Source: Silvania confinis
GTDB taxonomy: Bacteria; Pseudomonadota; Gammaproteobacteria; Enterobacterales; Enterobacteriaceae
Assembly: GCF_025564085.1 (NCBI RefSeq)
Contig: NZ_JAMGZJ010000078.1
Location: 868,001 to 932,000 of the forward strand
Length of the DNA stretch: 64,000 nucleotides
Direction: 5' to 3'
Position numbers and translations under genes: made by a program. Below, one piece after another: positions 36,197 to 48,600 of the stretch. The notes beneath the pieces are model-generated. The model did not search any database. It had not been told where the DNA came from and saw nothing but the letters and a program-made list of their open reading frames with translations. Numbering within the stretch: position 1 is the stretch's first letter; the number at the start of each line of letters is the position of its first letter.

Positions 36197-37092
36197 TTCA
36201 CGGCGGAGAGGGGTTGGTGAAAGATGCTGACCGTATCGCGGGCAATACGTTCTGCGGCAAAAATGCCGCGCATCCGCGCCCAGGCGTTGCTGTCAACGGC
36301 GGCAACCTGCTGCTTTTGCGCGGCGGTTAACATCTGCCACAGCGGATCCTGCATCCAGCGTTTGGCAATGCTCTCTTCGCGGTAGTGGGCAATCAGCAGC
36401 CACTCGGGGTTCAGCGCCAGCAGTTGCTCCAGCCCGACCGACGGCATCGCGGCACCCGCCATCACCGGGGGCACATCCAGCCCCAGCGCGGTCAGCACGC
36501 TGCCGGTGTAGGTGTCCCGGGTATGCAGGTTAAACTGCTGCTCGCGTGAGGTGCCAAACGCGACGTGCGTGCCTTTCGGCAACTGGCTGGCCCAGTGCGC
36601 CATCTGCTGTTTGTGTTGATCTAATCGTGCCTGCATCTGCGCTTTTTTACCGACAACTTCGCCGATAACTGCCGCCGAGTGCAGGTTTTCGGCGTAGGTT
36701 TCATTGCGCGATTTGAGCAGCAGCACCGGGGCGATGTGTTGAAGTGCTGCGTAGATGCCGGAATGACGGCTACTGTCGGCAATAATCAGGTCCGGTTTTA
36801 AGGCGCTGATGGCCTCTAAGCTCGGTTGGGCACGGGTGCCGACCGACTGCCAGGGCTTAAGATGGGCGCGCACCTCGGGCAGAATGCGGCTGGCATCGTT
36901 ATCGTCGGCAATGCCTACCGGGCTGACGTCCACCGCCGCGAGCGCATCGGCAAACGACAGTTCCAGCACCACAATCCGTTGCGGGGTGTTGTCCAGCGTA
37001 AAGGTGCCCTGTTCGTCCTGAACGGTGGCGGCAAAGGCGTGGCTGGCGAGCAACAGCAGGCCGGTAGCAAGGGTGAGCAATTTTGTGAGCAT
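36193..37092 (-). CDS. fecB: Ferric citrate periplasmic binding protein FecB
   Basis: 299 residues with a signal peptide (MLTKLLTLATGLLLLASHAFA). It belongs to the siderophore-binding-protein class (TLDNTPQRIVVLELSFADAL, LKPDLIIADSSRHSGIYAAL). It carries iron from FecA across the periplasm to FecCD. It begins 59 bases after fecA, a spacing that in E. coli includes a structure lowering downstream expression relative to fecA; I did not resolve a hairpin here. Confidence 0.94.
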   Translation of the reverse strand: MLTKLLTLATGLLLLASHAFAATVQDEQGTFTLDNTPQRIVVLELSFADALAAVDVSPVGIADDNDASRILPEVRAHLKPWQSVGTRAQPSLEAISALKPDLIIADSSRHSGIYAALQHIAPVLLLKSRNETYAENLHSAAVIGEVVGKKAQMQARLDQHKQQMAHWASQLPKGTHVAFGTSREQQFNLHTRDTYTGSVLTALGLDVPPVMAGAAMPSVGLEQLLALNPEWLLIAHYREESIAKRWMQDPLWQMLTAAQKQQVAAVDSNAWARMRGIFAAERIARDTVSIFHQPLSAVK

Positions 37093-37151
37093 GCGGGTTG
37101 CCTTTAAGCCGGGCAGCGTTTCGCGTACCCGGCTGACAGTTAATGATGGCG

Positions 37152-40512
<3,361 letters not shown>

Positions 40513-40516
<4 letters not shown>

Positions 40517-41031
40517 AAGCCGTGCTCCAGACGAAATAACAGGCAATGCTCAACGGCTTTGGCAACATACTTTTTCACCGAACTGACCGACACCGCCAGC
40601 CTGAGAGCGATCTCGCTGTAGGTCAGCCCCTCAAGCTGTGAAAGCAAAAAAGCCTCGCGCGTTTTACCGCTCAGACCATCGAGCATGGTGTCGATCAGTT
40701 GCAGCGTCTCCAACTGACTTTCTCTTTCCTCCGGCGACGGGGCCAGCGCCTCCGGCATCAGGGCCAGCATCTCCAGATACGCCTTTTCCAGCGCGTTGCG
40801 GCGAAACAGATCGACCATCACCCGTTTGGCCACGGTGCAGAGAAAAGAGCGCGGATCGCGAAGGCCCGACAGCGCGTCGTTGCCCATCACCCGCAGAAAC
40901 GTGTCCTGCGCAATGTCATCGGCATCGAATGCGGACTGCAGTTTGTGGGTGAGCCAGCGTTTCAGCCAGCCGTGATGCGCGCCGTACAGCGATTCGAGGG
41001 TAACAGCGGCGGTGGTGGTGCGGTCAGACAT
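40513..41031 (-). CDS. fecI: ECF sigma factor FecI
   Basis: 172-residue extracytoplasmic-function sigma factor. Region 2 shows [16 protein letters not shown] and [20 protein letters not shown]; region 4 shows [20 protein letters not shown]. It directs RNA polymerase to the fecA promoter when FecR signals ferric citrate. It is the first gene of fecIR and is preceded by a Fur box, giving the two-level control (iron starvation plus citrate) known from E. coli. Confidence 0.96.
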
Positions 41032-41073
41032 GCGGAGTGCATCAAAAGTTAATTATCACGGCCGCATATTAAT

Positions 41074-41092
41074 ATGAGAATGGTTCTCATTA
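41074..41092 (-). promoter_or_regulatory. Fur box upstream of fecI
   Basis: The core palindrome ATGAGAAccATTCTCAT matches the Fur consensus at 14 of 19 positions and lies about 45 bases before the fecI start. The same position carries the Fur site in E. coli fecIR. Confidence 0.7.
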
Positions 41093-41129
41093 CAATTGAA
41101 AATGCAAAACATCCTGTTCCCGGTGCAAA

Positions 41130-41146
41130 AGCACCGTCTTAGTGCA
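41130..41146. promoter_or_regulatory. NtrC-like enhancer site upstream of the guanidine operon
   Basis: The minus strand reads TGCACTAAGACGGTGCT, differing at only a few places from the NtrC consensus TGCACTAAAATGGTGCA. It lies about 110 bases before the transcription start predicted from the sigma-54 promoter, the usual enhancer distance. An overlapping GGTGC/GCACC repeat (41122-41135) might provide a second half-site. Confidence 0.65.
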
Positions 41147-41229
41147 CCTGCCTTGTTGTCTCTCACCAAAACAGGGATTGCCTTACCGCCGCTTTATTTA
41201 ACCTGCTAATAAACAAAGATAATTAAATC

Positions 41230-41245
41230 TGGCACAGCGCTTGCA
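41230..41245 (+). promoter_or_regulatory. Sigma-54 promoter of the guanidine operon
   Basis: TGGCAC-AGCGC-TTGCA is a full match to the -24/-12 consensus TGGCAC-N5-TTGCA. Transcription should start near 41256, about 35 bases before the guanidine-I aptamer. With the NtrC-like site upstream, this implies nitrogen-limitation control. Confidence 0.8.
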
Positions 41246-41290
41246 ACCCCTCAATACGAAGGGCAGGGCACCATACAATTTGACAATGGC

Positions 41291-41380
41291 TGGCTAGGGT
41301 TCCGGTTCACTTAGTGAATGACTGGTCCAAGAGCTGGCGACCTCTGAGAGGTTACACGGCGGGACAAAAGCCCGGGAGAC
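41291..41380 (+). ncRNA. Guanidine-I (ykkC) riboswitch
   Basis: The conserved words are all present in order: CTAGGGTTCCG, ACTGGTCCAAGAGCTGGC, ACACGGCGGGACAAAAGCCC and GGGAGAC, the signature of the guanidine-binding ykkC aptamer. Inside it, ACCTCTGAGAGGT forms a local hairpin. Its left arm CCTCTGAG (41341-41348) is also perfectly complementary to CTCAGAGG (41423-41430), which contains the ribosome binding site of the first gene (start 41437). This suggests a translational switch in which ligand-folded aptamer frees the site. A clear intrinsic terminator was not seen. Confidence 0.88.
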
Positions 41381-41436
41381 AGCAGCACCAATGGTGTCGC
41401 GCTGCCCCCTAATTTTGAGCCACTCAGAGGTCAAGC

Positions 41437-42495
41437 ATGAAGAAAACGCCACTACTCCGCTCCCTTATTCTGTCGCTGGCGATGCTGGTCAGTCTCCCCA
41501 CCTTTGCCGCCGTCAAAAAAGAGTTCAACGTCTGCTGGACCATCTACGCCGGATGGATGCCCTGGGGCACCATCAGTACCAGCAAAATCATCGATAAATG
41601 GGCCGACAAGTACGGCATCAAAATCAACGTTGTCCAGCTCAACGACTATATCGAATCCATTAACCAGTACACCGCTGGCCAGTTTGACGGCTGCACCATG
41701 ACCAACATGGATGCGCTGACCATTCCGGCGGCCGGGGGCGTGGACACCACCGCGCTGATCCTCGGCAGCTACTCGGAAGGCAACGACGGGGTGGTGATGA
41801 AGGGCGAGGGCAAAACCCTCAGCGATCTGAAAGGAATGAAGATCTACCTGCCGGAACTGTCAGTTTCCCACTATCTGCTGGTGCGCGGGCTCGAGAAAGC
41901 CGGGCTGGCAGAGAAAGACGTTACCGTGGTTAACACTTCGGACGCCGATATCGTCTCGGCCTTTAGCACCGCCAGCGTGCAGGCGGCCGTGGCCTGGAAC
42001 CCGCAGCTGTCGGTGATTAAGGCCACGCCGAAAACCACCGAAGTGTTCAGCTCTTCGCAGGTGCCGGGCGAGCTTATCGACATGATGGTGGTCAACAGCG
42101 AAACCCTGAAAGACAACCCGGCGCTGGGCAAAGCCCTGACCGGGGCGTGGTACGAAATGATGGGGCTGATGAAAGCCCAGGATGCCAGCGCCCTGAATGC
42201 GATGGCGGCGGCGTCCGGCACCGATCTGGCTGGCTACCAGGCGCAGCTTAAAACCACCCATCTGTTCTACACCCCGCAGGACAACATCGCGTTCCTTACC
42301 TCTGCGGAGCTGGCGAAAACCATGCAGCGGGTGGCGTCCTTCTCCTTTGATAAAGGGCTGCTCGGCGAGGGTGCGCAGAGCGCCGACTTTATCGGTATGC
42401 ATTTCCCCGGCGATGTCACTCAGGGCGATGCCAGTAACGTGAAGCTGCGCTTTGATGACAGCTTCGTGAAAATGGCCGCCGCCGGCACGCTGTGA
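41437..42495 (+). CDS. Guanidine/urea-type ABC transporter, periplasmic binding protein
   Basis: 352 residues with a signal peptide (MKKTPLLRSLILSLAMLVSLPTFA cleaved after TFA). The mature protein is an NMT1/TauA-like binding protein (FNVCWTIYAGWMPWGTIST, GQFDGCTMTNMDALTIPAAG). This subfamily accompanies the biotin-dependent urea/guanidine carboxylase genes and is usually annotated as a urea carboxylase-linked transporter. Given the guanidine riboswitch in front, guanidine or a guanidino compound is the likely cargo. An AGAGG site lies 7 bases before the ATG. Confidence 0.85.
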   Translation: MKKTPLLRSLILSLAMLVSLPTFAAVKKEFNVCWTIYAGWMPWGTISTSKIIDKWADKYGIKINVVQLNDYIESINQYTAGQFDGCTMTNMDALTIPAAGGVDTTALILGSYSEGNDGVVMKGEGKTLSDLKGMKIYLPELSVSHYLLVRGLEKAGLAEKDVTVVNTSDADIVSAFSTASVQAAVAWNPQLSVIKATPKTTEVFSSSQVPGELIDMMVVNSETLKDNPALGKALTGAWYEMMGLMKAQDASALNAMAAASGTDLAGYQAQLKTTHLFYTPQDNIAFLTSAELAKTMQRVASFSFDKGLLGEGAQSADFIGMHFPGDVTQGDASNVKLRFDDSFVKMAAAGTL

Positions 42496-42512
42496 ATACT
42501 GACGGAGCTTCC

Positions 42513-43328
42513 ATGCGACACATTAATCGCCATCCCACCTCTGGCATGCGGCTGATGCTTGTGATGCTGCCTTTTGTCCTGCTGCTGGCCGTCTACTTTT
42601 TCGGCTCGGCGGTGCGCCTCGAGGCCAACCCGCAGGACAAACTGCTGCCCGGCCTGCAACAGATGCTGGACGCGCTGTCGCGGATGGCGTTTACCGCCGA
42701 TAAACGCAGCGGCGAGTATCTGTTCTGGGTCGATACCCTGGTGAGCCTGGCCCGTCTGCTTACCGGGCTGGTGATTGCCTCGCTGATTGGCCTGTGCATT
42801 GGCGTTACGGCGGGGGTGTTCCCGCTGTGGCGGGCCTCGCTTTCGCCGCTGATGACGGTGCTGTCGATGGTGCCACCGCTGGCGATCCTGCCGGTGCTGT
42901 TTATCGTTTTTGGTCTCGATGAGCTGTCGAAAATTATGCTGATTGTGATTGGTATTACGCCGATGCTCGCCCGCGATCTTGAACACCGCGCCTGCGAAAT
43001 CCCCCAGGAGATCCTGATCAAAGCCCAGACGCTGGGCGCGAACAGCTGGACGCTGGTGCTGCGGGTGGTGCTGCCGCAGCTGCTGTCGCGCCTGCTCACC
43101 TCTCTGCGCCTGCTGCTCGGGTCGGCGTGGTTGTTCCTGATCTCGGCAGAAGCCATCTCCTCGACCGCCGGGCTGGGGTATCGCATTTTCCTCGTACGCC
43201 GCTACATGGCGATGGACGTCATCATCCCGTATGTCCTGTGGATCACCCTGCTGGCCTGGCTGATGGATCTGGGCCTGCGCCAGCTCCACAAACGCTGTTT
43301 CCCGTGGGCGGAAGGAGGCAAAGCATGA
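42513..43328 (+). CDS. Guanidine/urea-type ABC transporter, permease
   Basis: 271 residues from the ATG at 42513 (MRHINRHPTSGMRLM), preceded by GGAG; six helices with the EAA-type loop IPQEILIKAQTLGANSWTLVL. It belongs to the SsuC/TauC permease class. It starts 17 bases after the binding-protein stop and overlaps the ATPase gene by four bases (ATGA), so the three transporter genes are co-translated. Confidence 0.87.
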   Translation: MRHINRHPTSGMRLMLVMLPFVLLLAVYFFGSAVRLEANPQDKLLPGLQQMLDALSRMAFTADKRSGEYLFWVDTLVSLARLLTGLVIASLIGLCIGVTAGVFPLWRASLSPLMTVLSMVPPLAILPVLFIVFGLDELSKIMLIVIGITPMLARDLEHRACEIPQEILIKAQTLGANSWTLVLRVVLPQLLSRLLTSLRLLLGSAWLFLISAEAISSTAGLGYRIFLVRRYMAMDVIIPYVLWITLLAWLMDLGLRQLHKRCFPWAEGGKA

Positions 43329-44101
43329 GTTTTATCACCATCAACAACATCTGGCAGGAGTACGGCGACCACGTGGTGCTGGAACGCCTGAATTTACAGA
43401 TTAACGCGGGCGAGTTTTGCTCGATGGTCGGCGCATCCGGCTGCGGAAAATCGACCTTTCTGCGCCTGCTGCTGGGGCAAGAAGCCCCCAGCCGTGGGTC
43501 AATTACCCTCGACGGCAAACCGCTGCGCGCCGAGCCCGACAGCAGCCGGGGAGTGGTGTTTCAGCGCTATTCGGTTTTCCCGCATCTCAGCGTGCTGGAT
43601 AACGTGGCGATCGGGCTTGAACTGCCGCAATCCCCGCTGTTTGGGCGTCTGTTTGGCGCGAAAAAGCGTGCGGCGCGGGAACAGGCCGCGCAGATGCTGA
43701 CCAAGGTGGGCCTCGGGCATGCGCTGGATAAATACCCGGCGCAGCTTTCCGGCGGTATGCAGCAGCGCTTAGCCATTGCGCAGGCCTTTATCACCCAGCC
43801 GCGCGTCCTGCTGCTGGATGAGCCGTTTGGTGCTCTCGACCCGGGGATCCGCAAAGACATGCATGCCCTGCTGCTGCAACTGTGGGGCGAAACCCGGATG
43901 ACGGTCTTTATGGTGACCCACGATCTTTCCGAAGGCTTTAACCTCGGCACCCGCCTGCTGGTGTTCGACAAAGTGCGCCTCGATCCGCAGGCCCCGAACG
44001 CGTACGGGGCGCGCATTACCTACGACATTCCGCTCAACGAGACACGCCTTTCCGGCCTGAGCGGAACGGCTCCCGACAACGTTTATGCATTAAGGGGATA
44101 A
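43325..44101 (+). CDS. Guanidine/urea-type ABC transporter, ATPase
   Basis: 258 residues with Walker A GASGCGKST (36-44), signature LSGGMQQRLAIAQAF and Walker B VLLLDEPFGALDP. It is of the SsuB/TauB class and energises the permease upstream. It begins inside the permease stop codon and ends four bases before the first DUF1989 gene, placing transporter and enzyme genes in one transcript. Confidence 0.88.
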   Translation: MSFITINNIWQEYGDHVVLERLNLQINAGEFCSMVGASGCGKSTFLRLLLGQEAPSRGSITLDGKPLRAEPDSSRGVVFQRYSVFPHLSVLDNVAIGLELPQSPLFGRLFGAKKRAAREQAAQMLTKVGLGHALDKYPAQLSGGMQQRLAIAQAFITQPRVLLLDEPFGALDPGIRKDMHALLLQLWGETRMTVFMVTHDLSEGFNLGTRLLVFDKVRLDPQAPNAYGARITYDIPLNETRLSGLSGTAPDNVYALRG

Positions 44102-44105
44102 ACCA

Positions 44106-44819
44106 GTGAACACCACGACTTTACGCGATGAAATCCTGCCGGGCGGCGGCCATCTCTCTTTTGTGCTCAAACGCGGGCAGTGCCTTCGGATGACCGACAT
44201 CGAAGGCGGGGCCAACGTCAGCCTGATGATGCTCAACCCGCATGAAAAAAGTGAACGTCTGAACCTGCCGGACACCCTGAAAGGCCAGCACACCGCGCGC
44301 CTCACCGCCGGGCACTGCTTCTACTCCGATATGGGCCGGGTGCTGGCGGGGATCGTCAAGGATACCTGCGGCTGGCACGACCCGTTTGGCGGGGTGCTCA
44401 ATGCCGCCGAAGTGACGGAGAAATACGGCCAGGGGCGTTATCAGGAGCTGCGTAACGGCTTCTTCCGTAACGGCACCGACAACCTGCTGGTGGAGATGGG
44501 CAAGTGGGATCTCAATCTCGAAGACCTGCTGATGGTGGTGAACTTCTTTAGCAAAGTCTCGGTGAGCGATGACGGGGCGTTCCGCTTCCACCGCGATCAC
44601 TCCCTGCCGGGAAGCGTTGTCGAGCTGTACGCCCCGATGGATGTGTTGGTGGTGATGACCGCGCTGCAACACCCGATGGACCCGTCCACCGAGTATGCTC
44701 CGCGCCCGGTACAGCTGAGCTGGCGGCAGGCCGACGACGAACAGGCGGCCATCAATGCGCTGCTGACGCGCCCGGAAAACGACCGCGCCATCGCCAACAC
44801 TCACCGATTTGCCCTGTAA
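44106..44819 (+). CDS. DUF1989 protein, likely carboxyguanidine deiminase subunit (urea carboxylase-associated protein)
   Basis: 237 residues starting at a GTG with AGGGG upstream. It was formerly called urea carboxylase-associated protein 1. In guanidine-degrading operons the pair of DUF1989 proteins (CgdA/CgdB) has been reported to deiminate carboxyguanidine to allophanate. Family features include [28 protein letters not shown], with Cys/His residues suited to metal binding, and [20 protein letters not shown]. It is followed 10 bases later by its partner gene. Confidence 0.83.
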   Translation: MNTTTLRDEILPGGGHLSFVLKRGQCLRMTDIEGGANVSLMMLNPHEKSERLNLPDTLKGQHTARLTAGHCFYSDMGRVLAGIVKDTCGWHDPFGGVLNAAEVTEKYGQGRYQELRNGFFRNGTDNLLVEMGKWDLNLEDLLMVVNFFSKVSVSDDGAFRFHRDHSLPGSVVELYAPMDVLVVMTALQHPMDPSTEYAPRPVQLSWRQADDEQAAINALLTRPENDRAIANTHRFAL

Positions 44820-44829
44820 GGAGCCACTC

Positions 44830-45453
44830 ATGACGCAACGTAACGAACAGCAGGCCAGCTTCCGCCACGTGATCCCGGCGGGCGAGCCGTACCTGTTTGA
44901 AGTGAAAAAAGGGCAGACCCTGCGCCTGCTCGATCTGGAAGGCAATCAGGCGGTCGATACCTTGTTCTATAACGCCGATAACCCGCGTGAGCGTTACGAT
45001 GCCCAGCGCACGCTACGCCGCCAGAACAATGCCTATCTCACCCAGGGCAGCGTGCTCTATTCCAACCTTGGTAACCCGCTGCTGACCATTGTCGACGATA
45101 CCTGTGGGCGTCACGACACGCTCGGCGGTGCCTGCGCCCAGGAGAGCAATACCGTGCGTTATTCGCTCGACAAAGGCTATATGCACAGCTGTCGGGACAA
45201 CTTTCTCTGCGCCTGTCTGCACGATGGCCGCCTGCAAAAGCGCGATATTGGCGCCAACATCAACTTCTTTATGAACGTACCGGTCACCCCGGAGGGCGGG
45301 CTGACGTTTGCCGACGGCATCTCTGCGCCGGGGAAATACGTCGAGCTGCGCGCAGAGTGCAACGTCATTGTGCTGATCTCCAACTGCCCGCAGCTGAACA
45401 ACCCCTGCAACGGCTGGAACCCGACCCCTGCGGAGGTGCTGGTATGGAACTGA
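44830..45453 (+). CDS. DUF1989 protein, likely second carboxyguanidine deiminase subunit
   Basis: 207 residues from the ATG at 44830, with AGGAG six bases upstream. It is the paralogue of the preceding gene ([28 protein letters not shown] parallels the first protein). The pair is expected to act as a heteromer turning carboxyguanidine into allophanate and ammonia. Its stop overlaps the start of a 28-codon ORF, and its distance to the carboxylase gene (152 bases) is unusually long for this tight operon, because a second riboswitch lies between. Confidence 0.85.
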   Translation: MTQRNEQQASFRHVIPAGEPYLFEVKKGQTLRLLDLEGNQAVDTLFYNADNPRERYDAQRTLRRQNNAYLTQGSVLYSNLGNPLLTIVDDTCGRHDTLGGACAQESNTVRYSLDKGYMHSCRDNFLCACLHDGRLQKRDIGANINFFMNVPVTPEGGLTFADGISAPGKYVELRAECNVIVLISNCPQLNNPCNGWNPTPAEVLVWN

Positions 45454-45530
45454 CGCCAACACGCTGGCAGCGCCTGCGCCTGGCGATTTATCGCCTGTTT
45501 GAAGTGCGCGCCGGACGGATCCTGCCGTAA
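45444..45530 (+). CDS. Basic 28-residue ORF before the second riboswitch
   Basis: ATG at 45444 has a very good GGAGG site seven bases upstream and overlaps the last codons of the DUF1989 gene. The peptide ([19 protein letters not shown] then EVRAGRILP) is short, strongly basic and amphipathic, without a signal peptide. It ends 11 bases before the guanidine-II riboswitch. It might be a leader peptide coupling ribosome movement to the riboswitch, a tiny partner protein, or a remnant. I recognise no family. Confidence 0.5.
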   Translation: MELTPTRWQRLRLAIYRLFEVRAGRILP

Positions 45531-45541
45531 CGCTTTTTTCC

Positions 45542-45605
45542 CCGTGGACGACCATGCGGTGAATCAATTTTCGGCGGGACGACCCGCCACGATTGAGCCT
45601 TAACT
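45542..45605 (+). ncRNA. Guanidine-II (mini-ykkC) riboswitch within the operon
   Basis: Two hairpins with the diagnostic ACGA tetraloop occur in tandem: CGTGG-ACGA-CCATG (45543-45556) and a perfect GGCGGG-ACGA-CCCGCC (45573-45588). Two ACGR-loop hairpins are the defining feature of the guanidine-II class. The linker contains TCAATT (45564-45569), which can pair with GATTGA (45591-45596) just before the carboxylase start at 45606. That is the expected off-state that hides the ribosome binding site; ligand docking of the two loops would release it. Confidence 0.82.
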
Positions 45606-48600
45606 ATGCTAACGAAACTCCTGATTGCCAACCGCGGGGCGATTGCCTGCCGCATCCTGCGCACCCTGCGCGCCATGAATATTGGCGGCGTGGCGGTCTA
45701 TTCCGAGGCGGATCTCAGCAGCCTGCATATCCGCGAAGCCGACGAAGCCCTGAGCCTGGGCGACGGACCGGCGGCGAACACCTACCTGGTCACCGATAAA
45801 ATCATCGCCGCAGCCAAAGCCAGCGGCGCGCAGGCTGTGCATCCGGGCTACGGTTTTCTCTCCGAGAACGCCGCCTTTGCCGAGGCCTGCGAAGCGGCTG
45901 GTATTGCCTTTGTCGGACCGACGCCGGAGCAACTGCGCCTGTTTGGCCTGAAACATACCGCCCGGGCGCTGGCGAAAGCGCACGGCGTACCGATGCTGGA
46001 AGGCACCGAACTGCTGGCGGACGTTGGCGAAGCGCTGCAGGCGGCGGAGCAGGTTGGCTACCCGGTGATGCTGAAAAGCACTGCAGGCGGGGGCGGGATC
46101 GGCATGCGTGTCTGCTCCAGCGCCAGCGAACTGAGCGAGGCCTTCGACGCGGTGGTGCGGTTGGGCAAAAACAACTTCAGTGATGCGGGTGTGTTTATCG
46201 AGAAGTACATCGAGCGGGCGCGCCATCTCGAAGTGCAGCTGTTTGGCGACGGCTGCGGAGAGGTGATTGCTCTCGGGGTGCGCGATTGTTCCGTTCAGCG
46301 TCGCAACCAGAAAGTGCTGGAAGAAACCCCGGCCCCCAACCTGCCGGAGGGGATGGCCGATGCGCTGTGCCAGGCTGCGATCAAGCTCGGTAAAGCGGTC
46401 AACTACCGCAGCGCAGGCACCGTCGAGTTTGTCTACGACACCGACGCCGCGCGTTTTTACTTCCTCGAAGTGAATACCCGTTTGCAGGTCGAACATGGCG
46501 TTACCGAGCAGGTGTGGGGTGTGGATCTGGTGCGCTGGATGATTGCGCTGGCGGCGGGCGATCTTCCCCCGCTGGCCACCCTGCGCGACAGCCTGACACC
46601 AACGGGGCACGCGATTCAGGCGCGCGTTTACGCAGAAGATCCTGGCCGTCAGTTCCAGCCGTCGCCGGGCCTGCTGACCGAGGTGGTGTTCCCGGCGAAC
46701 GACCGCCGTACGCTGCGCATCGACAGCTGGGTCGAGTCCGGCTGCGATGTACCGCCGTTTTTTGACCCGATGCTGGCGAAAATCATCGCCTGGCAACCGA
46801 CCCGCGAGGCGGCGAGTGTCGCCCTGCACGCCGCGCTGGGCGAAACCCGCCTGTACGGGGTGGAAACCAACCGCCGCTATTTGCAGCAGATTTTGACCTT
46901 TGCGCCGTTCGCCAGCGGCGAGCCCTGGACCCGCTGTCTGGAAGGGCTGGTCTATCAGGCTAACACTCTGGAAGTGCTGAGCGCAGGCACGCAAACCACG
47001 GTGCAGGATTATCCCGGACGCATTGGCTACTGGGCGGTTGGTGTGCCGCCTTCCGGGCCGATGGACAGCCAGGCGCTGCGTCTCGGTAACCGCCTGCTGG
47101 GTAATGACGACCGCGCTGCGGCGTTGGAAATCACCCTCAGCGGTCCGACGCTGAAATTCAACTGCGAGGCGCAGCTGGTGGTGACCGGGGCAGAGATTGC
47201 GCTCACCCTGGACGGGGAACCGCTGGAAAACAACCGCGTCTTCCGCGTGCAGAGCGGGATGACCCTGCGGATGGGCGATATTTCTGGCGACGGCGTGCGC
47301 AGCTATTTGTGCCTGCGCGGGGGATTTAACGTACCGGATTATCTGGGCAGCAAAAGCACCTTCACCCTCGGTCAGTTCGGCGGCCACGCCGGACGCGCGC
47401 TGCGCACCGGGGATGTTCTGCACCTGTCGCCGTTAACCTCGGCGTGCAGCGAGGCCGTTTTGCCGCCCGCGTTACGTCCTGCGCTGACGCCGGTGCGCAC
47501 CCTACGGGTGATTTATGGCCCGCACGGCGCGCCCGAGTATTTCACCCCGGCGTACATGCAAACCTTCTTTGCCACCGACTGGGAAGTCCACTTCAACTCC
47601 AGCCGCACCGGCGTGCGCCTGATTGGGCCAAAACCCGAGTGGGTGCGCGAGAGCGGCGGCGAGGCCGGATTGCACCCGTCGAACATTCATGACAACCCGT
47701 ATGCCATCGGCGCGGTGGATTTTACCGGTGATATGCCGGTGATACTCGGACCGGACGGCCCAAGCCTGGGCGGTTTTGTCTGCCCGGTGACCATCATCGA
47801 AGCCGATTTACACGCGGTTGGGCAACTGAAAGCCGGTGATAAAGTGCGCTTTGTGGCGGTGGATATGGCCACCGCCCGACGGCTGGCGCAGGCGCAGGAG
47901 GCGCAAATCACCCATCTGCAGCCGCAGGCGGCGGCGTGGCAACCGGCGGGGTTGGCCTCGCCGGTGGTGCTGGAACAGGGGCAGGGCGATAAACGGCTGG
48001 TGGCGCGCCTCTCGGGCGACACCCACCTGCTGTTGGAGGTGGGTGACCCGGAGCTGGATCTGGTGCTGCGTTTTCGCGCCCATGCCCTGATGCAGGCCCT
48101 CGAGGCGCGGGCATTAGAGGGCGTTATCGATCTGACGCCAGGTATTCGCTCCCTGCAAATTCACTATCAGCCAGAAATCCTTAGCCTGGCGAGCCTGCTG
48201 GATGACGTTGCCGGGCTGTGGCAGACCGTTTGCGAGCAGGATGCGCTGGAGGTGCCGTCGCGCGTGGTCTGGCTGCCGTTATCCTGGGACGATCCGGCCT
48301 GCCAGAAAGCGATTGATAAATACATGACCACCGTGCGCCGGGACGCGCCCTGGTGCCCGAGCAATCTGGAGTTTATCCGCCGTATTAACGACCTGGCGAA
48401 TGTCGATGAGGTCTATAAAACGGTGTTCGACGCCCGCTATCTGGTGATGGGATTGGGGGATGTGTATCTCGGCGCGCCGGTGGCCACGCCGCTCGATCCG
48501 CGTCATCGTCTGGTCACCACCAAGTACAACCCGGCGCGTACCTGGACGGCGGAAAACTCGGTGGGGATCGGCGGCGCCTATCTGTGCGTGTACGGCATGG

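Noticed and set aside
45609-47423. A 604-codon minus-strand open frame opposite the guanidine carboxylase gene
   Set aside because: It is a by-product of GC-rich codon usage on the other strand. Its translation is low-complexity-like without any family motif, and the plus strand encodes a full ATP-grasp domain.
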